Assembly: GCA_015501595.1 (NCBI GenBank) | Contig: JADNRX010000079.1 | Span: 62,001-126,000 of the forward strand | Direction of reading: 5' to 3' | From: Hymenopellis radicata | Lineage: Eukaryota > Basidiomycota > Agaricomycetes > Agaricales > Physalacriaceae | Length of the DNA: 64,000 nt | Notes under the pieces: generated by a model | Told to the model about the DNA's origin: nothing | What the model saw: only the letters and a program-made list of their open reading frames with translations | Database searches by the model: none | In this document: positions 1 through 10,675 of the stretch, piece by piece | How positions within the stretch are numbered: position 1 is the first letter of the stretch | Layout: every line of letters starts with the position of its first letter | Program-made: the position numbers and the translations under genes

Positions 1-1623
1 CAATTCGCGCAGTGCACTGTCGATCTAAAAGCTGTAAATCGAGCAGCTCGCGAATGCGATGAAGAGATTGCCATCTTACGTGACCGCCTTGCTGCGCGCC
101 TGAACAGAAGGGATGAGCTGCGCGTGCGCGCATCCCACTATCGCTCTATCCTCTCCCCCATTCGCCGCCTTCCAAAAGAATTGCTCATTGAAATCTTCTC
201 CGGCTGTCTGACAGACTACTTCCGGACGGTCGAGGTCGGCACCTATGGGTGGCTCAATGAGCCATCAAAACTTCCCATCATGAGACTCCTCCGTGTGTGC
301 TCTCATTGGTGCCACATTATTCTCTCCACAGGCTCACTCTGGTCGCAATTCCAGTGTCGAGTCGATGATACATTCGAAAACGGCGGAATCGGATGGAAAT
401 GTTTGGAAATGCACCTTGAACGGTCGCAGGATTGTCCTCTCTCCTTCCTTATCTGGGGAGATGCTATTATTCCCGCCCATTCCCTCTTACATCGCCTGCT
501 TCAGGAGACGCGGAGATGGAGGCACGTGTCTTTCTCATGCGACGCAATTTCCTTGCGCAGCTGGGGAAACTCACTTGCCACCCTCCCTTGTTTGCGAATG
601 CTTCACATCGAATCAACCAACATTCTCGATGATGGCGAGGAAGTCTCCTCCATCGAGTTTCCGTCTAACAGTTTGCTCTATCTCGATATATCACCCACTA
701 TACTGCACAGAGTAGTCGTTGCCTTCAAGCACCTCCGTTATTTGGGGCTCAGTCACTACAGCAGTACCGCGCAGCTCTTCGAATGCCTTTGCAATGCAAC
801 GCATGTGGAGTTTATCGAGTTTTGGCAAGGAAGAGGCCGTGATGATGAAGACGACTTCAATTACACGGAATTTCGAGAAAACGGTGGTTCTCGAAAGACC
901 CTGGGTTTGCAGGCGATGACCCTCTTTATCTCCAGCTTCGTTTGTCAAGGCGCCCTTCTGAATCTCTTGTCCACTTGCTTCCACATGCCGCACCTCCACA
1001 CATTCAAGTTGGGAAAATCAAGTGGCCCGTCTTCGGCGCCGGGGGACATTCTCGACCCCATTGTCAAGAATACCGCTATATTTTTGGAAACAATCCCCCG
1101 CCTAAAGTCGCTATATGTGCACGGCCTAGCTATTTCAGATGCCGAGCTCCTGCAGATCGTTCGCGCTACACCACTTGTTGAGGAAATATCACTCACCTTG
1201 TTGATGGAAGGGAACGAAATGGCTCTCCTCAAAGAGCTAACAGCGTCACCTGCATGGTCGTCAGGTGACCCAAGCCTTCCTCGCCTGCGAGGACTGAATC
1301 TCTCCTTCACGCACGGAAGTGAAGCGCTCCTCGATGCGCTACTAGAAATGGCCTATTCGCGTCTTCAGCTTAATGGCAACGAGGCAGTAGCATGGAGTAA
1401 AGTCGCCACAATGGAGGAGATCGTGGTAGACCTCGACGAAGCGTCTCGCAGTCGCGAAGCTGCCATGTTCATGAAAGCTGCAGCACATAGAGATTATGCC
1501 TTACGACGGGTGAGCGAAACGTCGTTCATTCTGTTAAAGGCAGGCTGTAAGCATCGTTGGCAGGAAGTAGCTGCGTCAGATTATCCCAATCTACAGTATC
1601 GGAGTTCCTTCGAGAAGCAGTAG
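1..1623 (+). CDS. F-box-like protein, 5'-truncated by the window edge
   Basis: The reading frame is open from the first base, so the start codon lies outside the window; 540 codons remain before TAG. The N-terminal part is a short charged helix (AVNRAARECDEEIAILR) typical of agaricomycete F-box proteins, followed at about residues 44-70 by an F-box-like core containing RRLPKELLIEIFSGCL. The rest is Leu-rich with repeated 'HLHTFKLGK' and 'LVEEISLTLL' type segments, suggesting a degenerate leucine-rich repeat fold. F-box proteins recruit substrates to SCF ubiquitin ligases through Skp1; the substrate is unknown. Two paralogs with the same layout lie at 38694-40418 and 40717-41514. The segment after the F-box is a single exon. 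Family assignment is from motif and paralogy; a specific function cannot be given. Confidence 0.8.
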   Translation, partial: QFAQCTVDLKAVNRAARECDEEIAILRDRLAARLNRRDELRVRASHYRSILSPIRRLPKELLIEIFSGCLTDYFRTVEVGTYGWLNEPSKLPIMRLLRVCSHWCHIILSTGSLWSQFQCRVDDTFENGGIGWKCLEMHLERSQDCPLSFLIWGDAIIPAHSLLHRLLQETRRWRHVSFSCDAISLRSWGNSLATLPCLRMLHIESTNILDDGEEVSSIEFPSNSLLYLDISPTILHRVVVAFKHLRYLGLSHYSSTAQLFECLCNATHVEFIEFWQGRGRDDEDDFNYTEFRENGGSRKTLGLQAMTLFISSFVCQGALLNLLSTCFHMPHLHTFKLGKSSGPSSAPGDILDPIVKNTAIFLETIPRLKSLYVHGLAISDAELLQIVRATPLVEEISLTLLMEGNEMALLKELTASPAWSSGDPSLPRLRGLNLSFTHGSEALLDALLEMAYSRLQLNGNEAVAWSKVATMEEIVVDLDEASRSREAAMFMKAAAHRDYALRRVSETSFILLKAGCKHRWQEVAASDYPNLQYRSSFEKQ

Positions 1624-1954
1624 GTTTCTGAATTGTGTTATTCGTCACGAACGGAAATGTCTAGTGTAGTGGCAATTGTTCTCAAGTCGGGTGGGCGGTA
1701 TACCAAGAAGTCAATCAAAGCAAGCAGAAGGCGTGAATTGTGTGCCATTCAGGCGTTCCAGAGCAGCCAGCAAGTAACCCAGGCGCATAAACTGACGTTG
1801 AAAGCTTTGTGGAGACACGTGTGTCGCGCCCAAAGAAGAAATTTGAAATTGCCGAGAAGGGATATCCGCCGGCAGGCAAATTTCTTTCCTCAACGTCCAT
1901 CTTGCAGCGATCTGTGCTTAGATTTGCCGACCACTGCCCTTTTATTCTCGGAAA
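1624..1954. other. intergenic, nothing recognised
   Basis: Short ORFs here are not supported by motif or context. The stretch joins the 3' end of the F-box gene to the first exon of the phosphorylase gene and probably holds the latter's promoter. Confidence 0.5.
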
Positions 1955-3074
1955 ATGACAGACAAGGGTGGCTCTAACGTTCACAATGACTGTAATGCGC
2001 TCTGACCTATCTCCTAGTTCTCATCGGCGTCATTGGAGGCAGTGGTCTATACCATCTAGATTAATTGACATTCGTGTATGTTCGCTGAGAACTTTCAAGT
2101 GGATTTTACTAAATATGTTACAGAAAACATGTCAACCCGGAGACAGTACTCACTCTACTGGATGCCCTTCATGTTTCTAATCCTTGAACACATCAGCCAT
2201 GGGGTTTTCCTTCATCTCCAATCTCCATCTGCTCTCTCCCATCCGGCACCCAAGTCGCGTTCCTAGCGCGCCACGGCGTCGGACACACCATCGCCCCATC
2301 AGCCGTCCCTGCTCGTGCCAACATCGCCGCGCTTAAATCGCTCGGCGTCCGCGCCATCGTCGCCTTCTCTGCCGTCGGCTCCCTCCGCGAGGAAATTTCC
2401 CCAGGCTCCTTCGCGATTCCCACCCAGATAATCGACCGCACCAAGGGCATCCGGCCCGCGTCGTTCTTCGAAGGCACGACGGTGGTAGCTCACGCCAGCT
2501 TTGGGGATCCGTTCAGCAACAAGCTCGCTGCGTGGCTGGAGGAGCGTGTCCGCAAGGCGCTTGAGGCTGAGGGCCGCGGTGTGCAGCTCTTTTCGGACAA
2601 GTGTATCGTGTGCATGGAGGGACCGCAGTTCTCCACCCGCGCGGAGAGTATAATGTACAGGCAGTGGGCGGCGACCTTATCAACATGAGTGTCCTCCCAG
2701 AAGCCAAACTCGCACGGGAGGCTGAGCTCAGGTCGGTCTCTCTTTTCCCCGTACAACAGACTTTAACTTGCACGTATAGTTACGCCTTAATTGCGACAGC
2801 GACCGATTATGACGCATGGCGCCCTCACTCTGACGCAGTTACGGCTGCAGAAGTGTTCAAAACGCTAAAGGCTAACGCCGATACGTCGCGTTTCGTCGCA
2901 GCGTCAGTCCTGCACGATCTGCACGAGGCGATTAGCACCACGGGGGAGAACCTGCTTCTCGAGCAGGTCGGCTCGATGAGCTTCTCCATCATGCCCCGGT
3001 CTGAAAAGCAGGACCCCGCTGATCGTCAGAAACTGGCGTATGTCCTCCCAGAGTACTTTTCCGGGGACGAATAG
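1955..3074 (+). pseudogene. MEU1: S-methyl-5'-thioadenosine phosphorylase (MTAP family), disrupted
   Basis: MTAP cleaves methylthioadenosine to adenine and methylthioribose-1-phosphate in methionine salvage. Five exons can be read: 1955-1967, 2018-2075, 2124-2145, 2197-2731 and 2780-3074, with GT..AG introns of 48-51 bp. Conserved family blocks are present in order: IGVIGGSGLYHL (phosphate-binding start), [53 protein letters not shown] and ATATDYDAW (purine pocket). The gene cannot be read through as given. Codon 2062-2064 is TAA inside the conserved block after LYHLD, and one base is missing from the G run at 2666-2668, which shifts frame between QWGGD and INMSV. With that base the gene would encode about 307 residues, the normal family size. 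The rest is so well conserved that assembly error is as likely as true loss. Confidence 0.85.
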
Positions 3075-3989
3075 AATAGAATTGGATGCTTTTGTACTAA
3101 GTAGACAGCGGGAGAACAGCAATTGATGGACACGAGATATCGACTCAACACAGCAGCGCCTGGTAGCATCAGATGAAGATGAGCATAGCACACGGGTGTT
3201 TCGAGTTTGCCACGTAGATGTGGTATGTAAATCATCAACTCGCCGGTTAGTCTCGCCAACGCCACTCGAAGCGGCAGATCGGATGCCGGATGACTCAGCA
3301 TGTGAACTTGCACATCAACTTGTTTTGCCCCACGACCTCCCTCGCGCGCGGCTTCAGAAAATGGACGCAAAAGTACGCATAAGCAAATAAACGGACTTAG
3401 CTTCTGGAATGCTGGATATCTGGAACGCGTCCTACAACTCTCTGTGTTCCTTCTTTTTCCCCGACTCAAGAAATGCATGTTTCTCCATTTCTTCGTATAT
3501 AATCTCGGCATTTTGAGAGGCACCAGCGAGTCCAAGTAGATTTCATTTTGACACTTAGACGTCAGGACGAACATCGCTCCTGCCTTCCCTTGCACCTTGC
3601 GCCATCTTCGGCTGGATAGGCTCCGAGTCGCCCTTTAGCTCTGCGTGAGTCTTCCTCTCCTCTCCTTTCCTCGTGACATCAGAGGGTCCCAGTTTTATAT
3701 GGCTTTACTCTTGCCATGATTTGCTTTGTTTGGGCACTATAGGAATCAGCCTAGCCATTCTAACTGGAAGGGCGTTCTAGGTGTTCAAGGAGCGCGGAGA
3801 CTGGGGAAGGAGCTTACAAGCAGTAAGGATTTCCATCTTCGCGTCAATTTACGCCATTTGCTGCTTCGCATCGCCAAAGTTCTGCGTTCTTCACCGAATA
3901 GTCAGTCTAATATAACGTGAGTCCATGCATCGCCTCATTTTCCAGTAGTAACTCATTGACGGCGCTTCCCTACTTCCAGTCTGACGGCC
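3075..3989. other. intergenic, nothing recognised
   Basis: No coding region with support. Several small ORFs on both strands lack motifs and show no splice continuity. It probably includes the phosphorylase 3' UTR and upstream sequence of the small gene that follows. Confidence 0.4.
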
Positions 3990-4396
3990 ATGTCTTCAAG
4001 CGCTCAGCAAGGTCAACATGATAATGCTGTACGTGCCCAGTCCAACCACAAGCCGAGCAGAAGCTCTAACGTCCGCGGGAAATGGCCAACGTAAGATGTA
4101 GATCCACATCAGTATATTTTCTTGACGGACCCACCGCAAAGTGACAGGACGCGTGGCAGTCGCTTATATCCGCACCGCCCGGTCCACTGGGCTTCTGTCA
4201 CCTGGGACTTTCGACGGAAGCATCGCAGTCCCGAGGGTAATAGTATTTCTGTTGCCCGAATTTAGAGGCTGACGCTGGGCGTATGAGCAAGCGACATCCT
4301 GAACCAACTGCGAGATCCGATTTCGGTCGGCCTCGACGTGGCCATTGGCAGGGGACTCGAGTGACGAGGTTCAAGCGGGAGGTGAGGTGGCAGTGA
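3990..4396 (+). CDS. small basic hypothetical protein (tentative model)
   Basis: Three exons join in frame: 3990-4090, 4142-4236 and 4266-4396, giving about 108 residues. The intron ends are plausible (AC|GTAAGA..CAAAG and G|GTAATA..TTTAG) and intron lengths are 51 and 29 bp; the second is unusually short. The product is rich in Arg, Ser, Pro and His (for example PSRSSNVRGKW, then RGSRLYPHRPVHW), with no recognised domain. ATG 3990 was chosen because the first exon opens there and ends at a consensus donor. The gene may continue with other exons towards 4690, and it could equally be untranslated transcript. Low confidence. Confidence 0.25.
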
Positions 4397-5559
4397 CCAC
4401 TAATTCGAAGTACGAGCGTGGCCCGCGGCCCGTACTAAGGATGGGAAACAAGCTTTCAGGCGTTCACTGCTATTCTTGATCTTGATCGGGTAGAAGGCTG
4501 TCTTCCCTAGGCTAAGGATGCGTCATGGCGAGGTGCCAATACCTCGGTTTCTTTTGGGTCAATACTATGAAGGTACTTCTTCTGGCTTTCCCCAGCCCAG
4601 AATCATCGTAGGAGCTTCCTGGCATTTACAGCAATGAACGTCTTGGAACCGGAATCGGATCTTCAAGCCGCAGTTCGTCAGGTAATCTGTACTACATCTT
4701 TCGGAACTTGCGCAGACGAATCTGGTCTTTTTCTGTATACCTCTCGTCTATTTCCTACTTCTCTCAGTCGATGGGTAGTCTTTGGCCGCACCTATAGACT
4801 CGAATGAATCATGCGCAGTGCAGGGTAAACGTGCACCTGGTAAATACGGAGAGACGTACTCACTCAGAGTCGACGGCCTCATCATTCTCGGAAAACCCTT
4901 TCCAGCGCAGTCTATTATGTTGTCTCTTCATCTCTGAGCTGATGACCTCAGTTCCCCTTGGACATACTATTCTTTCCGATTCCGTCGTATTATGTTGTCC
5001 TTCATCTCTGAGCTCTTCACCTCAGTTCCCCCTTGGCAATACTATTCTTTCCGATTCCGTCGACATTCATAGGGTTTGAGTACCAATGTCGCTGTTCGTG
5101 GCGAACGCTGAGCGCAAAAGCTCTGAAAATATACATCATGATCTATTACCGTGCATCGAAGCACTTCTCGCGAATGCCAAGGTTCCGTCCAATTCCGTCC
5201 CTGCCCGCTGCAATCTGCCCCTACTCCTTCACAGCCCGCGTCATTCCATCCTGTTGTTGATGTCATACATCCATCCATCTTTCGCGGGACCATCATCTGT
5301 ACATCGCACAACGGCGCTGTGAGTCATGTTGATATAGCAACACCCATGTCAGAATGAATCATGGCGCTCGTGCACATGGGGAGCGCCAAGCGTCAAGAGG
5401 GCAGACGATGCTGGTGGAACGGAGGTGATCAACATCCGCGAAGTGGCCACCCTGATAAGATGCCATAAAAGGAAGGCTGATACTCGGTGATTTCGGAATC
5501 AATGCCGAGTGCCTGTCTTCGCGCACATCTCTTCGTCATCGTTCATCAAAACGTTCAAC
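4397..5559. other. intergenic, nothing firm
   Basis: The region holds two near-copies of a roughly 50-base stretch at about 4945-5065 (the 'TTCCCCTTGG..ATACTATTCTTTCCGATTCCGTCG' theme), a local direct duplication. No ORF has supporting motifs. Confidence 0.4.
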
Positions 5560-5715
5560 ATGAAGCACGGTCGAGCACGGCCTGAAACGCCTCGTCCTCC
5601 TCAGTCTGGCAATCGACGTGATCATCATCTGTCGGTCAAATCCTTCCGAGTCTTGGCCTCCGTACTCCTCACGCTTCTGTTCTACCTTAACCTCGAGACT
5701 GCCATTTTCCGTTAG
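5560..5715 (+). CDS. small single-pass membrane protein candidate (51 aa)
   Basis: ATG at 5560 opens a 51-codon ORF. The N-terminal half is basic and Pro-rich (KHGRARPETPRPPQ) and the C-terminal half carries one clear hydrophobic segment (VLASVLLTLLFYLNL), which would predict a single membrane helix with the basic end cytosolic. No family is recognised and no intron is needed. It lies about 300 bp upstream of the peroxygenase on the same strand. It could be a chance ORF. Confidence 0.25.
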   Translation: MKHGRARPETPRPPQSGNRRDHHLSVKSFRVLASVLLTLLFYLNLETAIFR

Positions 5716-5924
5716 TCTGGGGAAGACGTTTGTAATGCCACGACCCCACGGTCCGTGACTAAAGCCGCCTCTGTCCGTTCTCGCTTACCGATTCGCTGTA
5801 ACCGACGACCCGTCCAAGCCCGTCCAGCCGTCAAACAGGCATCTAAATGGGTATACTTAGCTTTATCAATGGGCGGTGCGAGTAAGCAGTGATTTAAACA
5901 CTTGTCATCTGTTCAAGGGATGGA

Positions 5925-5933
5925 TATATATAA
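5925..5933 (+). promoter_or_regulatory. TATA-like element of the peroxygenase gene
   Basis: The sequence TATATATAA lies 78 bases before the peroxygenase ATG at 6011, followed by a pyrimidine-rich leader with CACACACACT. Spacing and composition match a core promoter for this gene. Nothing else is recognised between 5716 and 6010. Confidence 0.45.
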
Positions 5934-6010
5934 ATGAAGGTTCGCGTCGGTCTTTTTTATTACTACTCCCCACACACACTCTACCTTTGACGAGCTTCAC
6001 GACAATCATC

Positions 6011-6818
6011 ATGCCCTACGAACACCAACACGGCGAAAAAGTCTGCCCAGTGACTGGCACGCACGAGTTCTGCCCTGCGCGCCCTGGGGATAGCAGAGGC
6101 GTATGTCCTGCTCTCAACACGATGGCGAACCACGGCTACATGTAAGCTTCCCTCTCCTGCTCAATTTCGACGCGTTTCCAACATTGTCCTCTCCAGACCC
6201 CGCGATGGGAAGAACATCTCTATCCCTACCATGATCGCCGGGCTCAAATCCTGCTACGGCCTCACAACGGTGCTCGCGACGTTCCTGACCGTCGTCGGCT
6301 ACTTCATCCTCCAGCGCCTGACCGTCGATCTCTTCCACATCGGGAAGCACAATCGGATAGAACACGACGCCTCGCTCGTGCACGCCGACACGCGCTATCC
6401 CGACGAATACGCGCCGCCCCATATACATCCACAGTGGGTGCAGGATCTCGTGCGGGATATCCAGCCGGTGGTTCCGGAAAAGCACGAGCGCGACGAGGGC
6501 GTTCTCGTCGACGCGACGGACGTGGCGCGTATGCGCGTGCGGCGGGAGAAGGTGTGTCGGCCGCTGGACAGCGTGCACTCGGAGATCGCGCGCGGCGAGA
6601 TGGGCATCATCCTGGGCGTGTGGGAGAAGAAGTGGACGTCGTCGGAGGTGTCAAAGGCGAAGGGGATTCCGCTGCCGTGGCTGTTGGATTGGCTGCAGCA
6701 GGAGAAGCTCCCGGAGAACTGGGCGCCTGACCATAAGCAAGGGCTTCTCGACACGGTGAGGAGGAGCAAGGCGATAAGGGAAGCGATGGAGCGTATGCAG
6801 CCTGAAGCAAAACTTTAG
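6011..6818 (+). CDS. unspecific peroxygenase / chloroperoxidase-family heme-thiolate peroxidase
   Basis: Two exons, 6011-6141 and 6197-6818, with a 55-bp GTAAGC..CTCCAG intron, encode 250 residues. That is the size of short-type fungal unspecific peroxygenases, which use H2O2 and a cysteine-ligated heme to insert oxygen into C-H bonds. The proximal cysteine lies in GVCPALNTMANHGYIPRDG at about residues 36-54. The acid-base block is RIEHDASL at about residue 118, matching the family's E-H-D motif. The residue before the axial Cys is Val instead of the usual Pro of the PCP motif. No cleavable signal peptide is seen: the protein starts MPYEHQHGEKVCPVTG, so it may be intracellular or the true start may be upstream. 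The intron splits the codon just after the NHGY segment. Function is inferred from the motifs; substrate is unknown. Confidence 0.88.
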
Positions 6819-7640
6819 TATTGCTTTTGTTTGGAGTGGTAGTTGTAATTTATTCGCTGCGTAGTATATATTACTTAGTTTATAGCTTGGATAAATGACA
6901 TCTCACTGAGGGGGCTTTCACGATATCTTTGGTGTTTGGCGTCGTGATATATTAGCATGGTTCTCCATGCGATACGACGTGATGAACGGTCTGGGGCACT
7001 ACTTGATTTCAATATGTCTATTTTGGCGTACAAATCTCGCGCTTCGCGATTCCGGCTATCGGCACACAACCTCGCCGAGACTTGCAATTACCACCGCTGC
7101 TACAGGAGAACTCCCAAGGGATCTGACTTACCATCGACTTCCTTCCTTCCTTCCGGCGTGCTGTTCAGTGCGGAGAAGCGCGTGGAGGTTCGGGCCGCCA
7201 TGCGTTGGTTAGACGGCGCCCTTTCCAGCCACCTTTTCCTTGAGCTCAGAGGATAGATAAGATGATAGTATCATGAGACGCCGCTTTAGTTTTGAAGCCC
7301 TGCGCTGGAAACTGATGAGGCCGTCGACTCCAGCGCTTAGCATTCCGACTAATCCATTGCAGGTGTGTGTTCGCCGTGATGCATAACAGCGAGCCTCGAC
7401 GCAATCGGAATAGTATCATATGTCCAAGGGGAATGAGGCTCAGAAGCGCCGCTTTGATCAACACTGCGCTGGAAAGCATTTTCCGAGAGTTTACCAGGCG
7501 TGCAACTGTGTAGGCGCATGATTCATTCGAGTCTATAGGTTCGGAGACAAGTAGGAGTAGAACTTGAGAGGTACTGTATACAGATTCATCATCATTGCTG
7601 TCGTGCGCACTGCATCCCAAGTTCTCCAGTGAGTATCGGA
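6819..7640. other. intergenic, nothing recognised
   Basis: The peroxygenase 3' region is followed by AT-richer sequence with no supported ORF. Two weakly similar blocks sharing a CATATGTCC/TATCATGAG-type wording near 7265 and 7410 suggest an old duplication, but I cannot define it. Confidence 0.35.
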
Positions 7641-8030
7641 ATGGATTTCCGGACGGATGTACAGCCTTACATCCGTTTCTTGTCCAAAGATTGGAAGAAG
7701 CTGTTTCAAACTGTAAACGCCCAGAAGTTGAAGCGCCCGAGTTCGGGAAAAAGTGGATCGCTGTTCATCCACCCAATAAGCGAGCCGAGAAGAAGTAAGT
7801 ACTTCTCAGTATTGACCAACGACGTCGAGGCTATGATGTATCCTAGGGAAGAACATGACAAGTTCCACCCGATCAAGCCTACCAAGAATAGCATTGAACG
7901 CTTGAAAGTTGGTTTCCCATTCGGGCCGCAGGTAATGTGTATTACTGGTCACCGCACCTCAGCCGCCTTGATTTGGACGCAGAGTGATTTATGTTTAAAC
8001 AAAATTTGTTCAATACCAGCACTTGATTAA
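7641..8030 (+). CDS. hypothetical ORF (129 aa), unsupported
   Basis: An ATG at 7641 opens a 129-codon ORF containing PYIRFLSKDWKKLF and RPSSGKSGSLFIHPIS. No family is recognised. A consensus-like donor (GTAAGT) at 7795 and coding-like wording in a second frame (PEFGKKWIAVHPPNKRAEKK) mean the true reading frame is uncertain. It converges on the Ssz1 gene, whose stop is at 8070 on the other strand. It may be a fragment of a longer spliced gene or non-coding. Confidence 0.2.
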   Translation: MDFRTDVQPYIRFLSKDWKKLFQTVNAQKLKRPSSGKSGSLFIHPISEPRRSKYFSVLTNDVEAMMYPREEHDKFHPIKPTKNSIERLKVGFPFGPQVMCITGHRTSAALIWTQSDLCLNKICSIPALD

Positions 8031-8069
8031 TCAAAATCAGGATCTGTATTGTATCTAAATCTACATCTA

Positions 8070-9991
8070 CTAAGACAAATGAACACTCAACACCGCCCCT
8101 TGCTCTCCAATCTCCTTGACCTGCACCACCAAATCGCCGCCCGTCGACACCTGCACGAGTGCCTCGACCGTCGTGAACCACTTGTCCTTATCCGGGCCCG
8201 TCCCCTTTGTCTTGATGCCCAACACCGCCTCGCCCGTCTTGGCAGCCAACAAGTTGACCTTTTTCACCTCCTTGTGCTTTTCCTCAATCTCCTCTTCCTC
8301 TTCCTCCTCCTCCTCATCGTCGTCCGAGTACTCGACCTTGGGCGGCTTGACTTTGTCAATACGAATTCGCTCCTCGACCTCCCACAGCTCGAACCCAAAG
8401 GTTTTAGAGGTTTCGGTCAACGTGACGTCGACATTAACGACGCGGCGGGCGGGTAAGAGGGTTTCTTTGAGTAGGACGGGACATATAGAGGCTCGGCATC
8501 GTCTTGCGGGAAATACAATCCCAAAGACCGGGCAAGCACTGGCGCGTCAACGTCCCCGCCACGCTCAAAGGCTTTAAGGAAATCCTCATCGTGTGGTATC
8601 TGCGCGATCATGGCAGCCTGGATGGCACATCCCCGTGCAAGTAAAGTAGTGGGGTCGCCAATGCCGCCGCCGACGACGGTGCCCATGCTGAATGGCGTGG
8701 AGACGGTTTCGCTGAAGCCGGCTACGAGGTGCTCGTCCAGCCCGGGAAGACATGATGTCCCGCCGACGTACACAATCTCGTCAATTTCGTATGCATCCAT
8801 TTTGAGAGAACCCAAAAGGTTGGTGACGGCTGACGCGACGGCGGTGTAGACGGGGCGTGCGAGCATGTCAAACCGCAGACGGTTGACAGAGCCGGTGTAG
8901 TCATACCCGTCTTTAAGTGACTCGACGGAACAGGTGGCTGCACCAGGAGAGGCACTAAGTGTGCGTTTTGTGTGCTCGATGGCGAGTCGTAGCTTGGCCT
9001 CGGCGCGTTTGTCTTGTGTCTCTGTCGACGGACACACGGTGAGGGTGATTTTGTTCTTTTTTGAAAAGTCGGCGGCAAAGAATGAGATGAGCTTGTCGTC
9101 GATTTGGTCTGCGCCGACGTCGGTGGTGGAGTATTCGCCCAGGACGTGGCCCAGTCCTTCGCGTACAGATACTACAAACACGGATAGTGAGGACGAGCCG
9201 AGGTCGACGATGAGTTGGGTACGGTCTGGGTGTAGTGTGCCATCAGCAGAGGTTGCCGCGACAACTGCACCGGCCTCTTCGAGGAATTGGTACACTTTTA
9301 CGCCTGCCTCTGTCGCTGCCTTGTCTAGTGCATCAATCTGGGCTTCTGAAAATGTGGGTGGGACGGTGATGACAGCGCCCTGCACCTTTTTACCGAGAAA
9401 ATCTTCGGCGGATTGGATTAATGATTTAAGGAATATCGTCGTGACTTGGTGAACGGTGAGGACGCGAGTGGTGGGCATAGGTTCCGAGCGGGCGTGGCGG
9501 GGGCGCTAGAAGGTAATGGCGACGGTGCGGGCACGAGCACCTCCACTTTGTATGCAGGAACGTCGCTAAAGCGCGCGCGTCAATACGGTCCACAAACAGC
9601 GACGAGCATCCTACTTTTTGCCAATCAGGTTGCGGAATCCAGTTATCGTATTTGCAGAATTTTTAACGAGCTGCTGCTTGGCTTGGTTGCCGATGTACTG
9701 CGATGCGCGATGAGCAGCATTCCTCACAAATGATAATGATTTTACCATTTCTTCGCCTTGGAAAGCGATGGCGCACGCAATCTGACGCTCCCCATCTTCG
9801 TTTGCAATCGACTCGGCGAGGCCTTCCTGCCAATAAAACGTCGTCAACGAGCTCGCAGTAGAACAGTTAACCGACCTTTGTAAAGACGGCGATGGATGCA
9901 TATGAATTTCCGAAATTTATGCCGACGACGGGCGGGATGGGGAGATGGTGGCCGCCGCGTCGGCGTTTCCGTTCGGTGTCGGGCTCGCCAT
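8070..9991 (-). CDS. SSZ1: Ssz1-type ribosome-associated Hsp70, with three one-base frame breaks
   Basis: Ssz1 pairs with zuotin in the ribosome-associated complex, which stimulates Ssb on nascent chains. Reading on the minus strand, exons are 9991-9875, 9826-9746, 9697-9615 and 9565-8070, with introns of 48-49 bp. Family blocks in order: GINFGNSYASIAVFTK (N-terminal ATPase start), EGLAESIANEDGERQIA, YIGNQAKQQLVKNSANTI, VPPTFSEAQ, DLGSSSLSV, IVYVGGTSCLPGL, then an acidic run (SDDDEEEEEEEEE) near the C terminus ahead of KHKEVKK. The canonical Hsp70 C-terminal substrate domain is shortened, as in Ssz1. Frame is lost three times, each explained by one missing base in a G/C run: 9930-9932 (after ISPSRP), 9484-9485 (ATPAR/EPMPTTRV) and 8478-8480 (LYVP/VLLKETLLP). 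Either these are assembly errors or this copy is dead. The start ATG at 9991-9989 gives MASPTPNGNADAAA. Confidence 0.85.
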
Positions 9992-10069
9992 CGGATAGGC
10001 GTCGGCGTCGTCGTGGTCGATGGCAAAGAAAAAATACTGCACGTGGCCTTAGGGTTAGAGCTACTCAGG

Positions 10070-10626
10070 GGAATAATCTATTTGAGAACCCCGGTTCGTC
10101 ACGTTCGTGACACGAACCCTCACAAATTGTGTGGCGTAAATAAGCATTTCTCAAGGAGAATCAGATGAGTAAGTATACTAACTGACTCTGACAACCATTC
10201 AGACACTAAAATACATGAGAAGAGATATCTATTAAATGCGCCACACTCCTATCTGCGTAGATCTTCCATACCAGAACAGTTTACACCACATCACGAACTA
10301 GTGTCAACTTATATACCACTGAATACATACTTCTAGACCACGCTATGATGCCAGGGATAGCTCCAGGCTAGCCAACTTGACTCCCGGTGATGACTTTGAG
10401 GCTGTGAGCCACTTCGGGGGCAAGGGACAGTCAATGGGGTAGTCTGTATGCTAATCAAGAGTATTATAACACATGTAAATCATTCTAACATATGTTGGGA
10501 CAGGTCCTTGGACTGTAGAGCCTGAACCTGCCTGAACTTGGTTGCATCGGACGATCGGGCCGGGAAACGCCGCGGAGGGTTCGTGTCACGAACGTGACGA
10601 ACCGGGGTTCTCGAATAGATTATTCC
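10070..10626. mobile_element. 557-bp element with 52-bp terminal inverted repeats (MITE-like)
   Basis: Left arm 10070-10121 and right arm 10575-10626 are near-perfect inverted copies (start GGAATAATCTATTYGAGAAC, inner end ..ACACGAACCCTC), with one clear mismatch (T/C). The flanks carry a similar octamer (CTACTCAG before the left arm, TTACTTAG after the right arm), a possible decayed target duplication. The interior has no ORF of note. The arms contain their own partial palindrome around CACGTTCGTG. The element sits between the divergent Ssz1 and UBP14 genes (starts at 9991 and 10676), so it fills most of their shared promoter region. No transposase is encoded. Confidence 0.7.
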
Positions 10627-10675
10627 TTACTTAGGGTTTGGCTAGGGTTTGGTTACAGACTAATCTCTTGCTTTC

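Noticed and set aside
8049..9452. Long plus-strand ORFs, including a poly-Ser stretch and a 172-aa ORF, across the Ssz1 gene
   Set aside because: They are the antisense of Ssz1; poly-Ser is the complement of its Glu-rich run. The minus strand carries conserved Hsp70 motifs.
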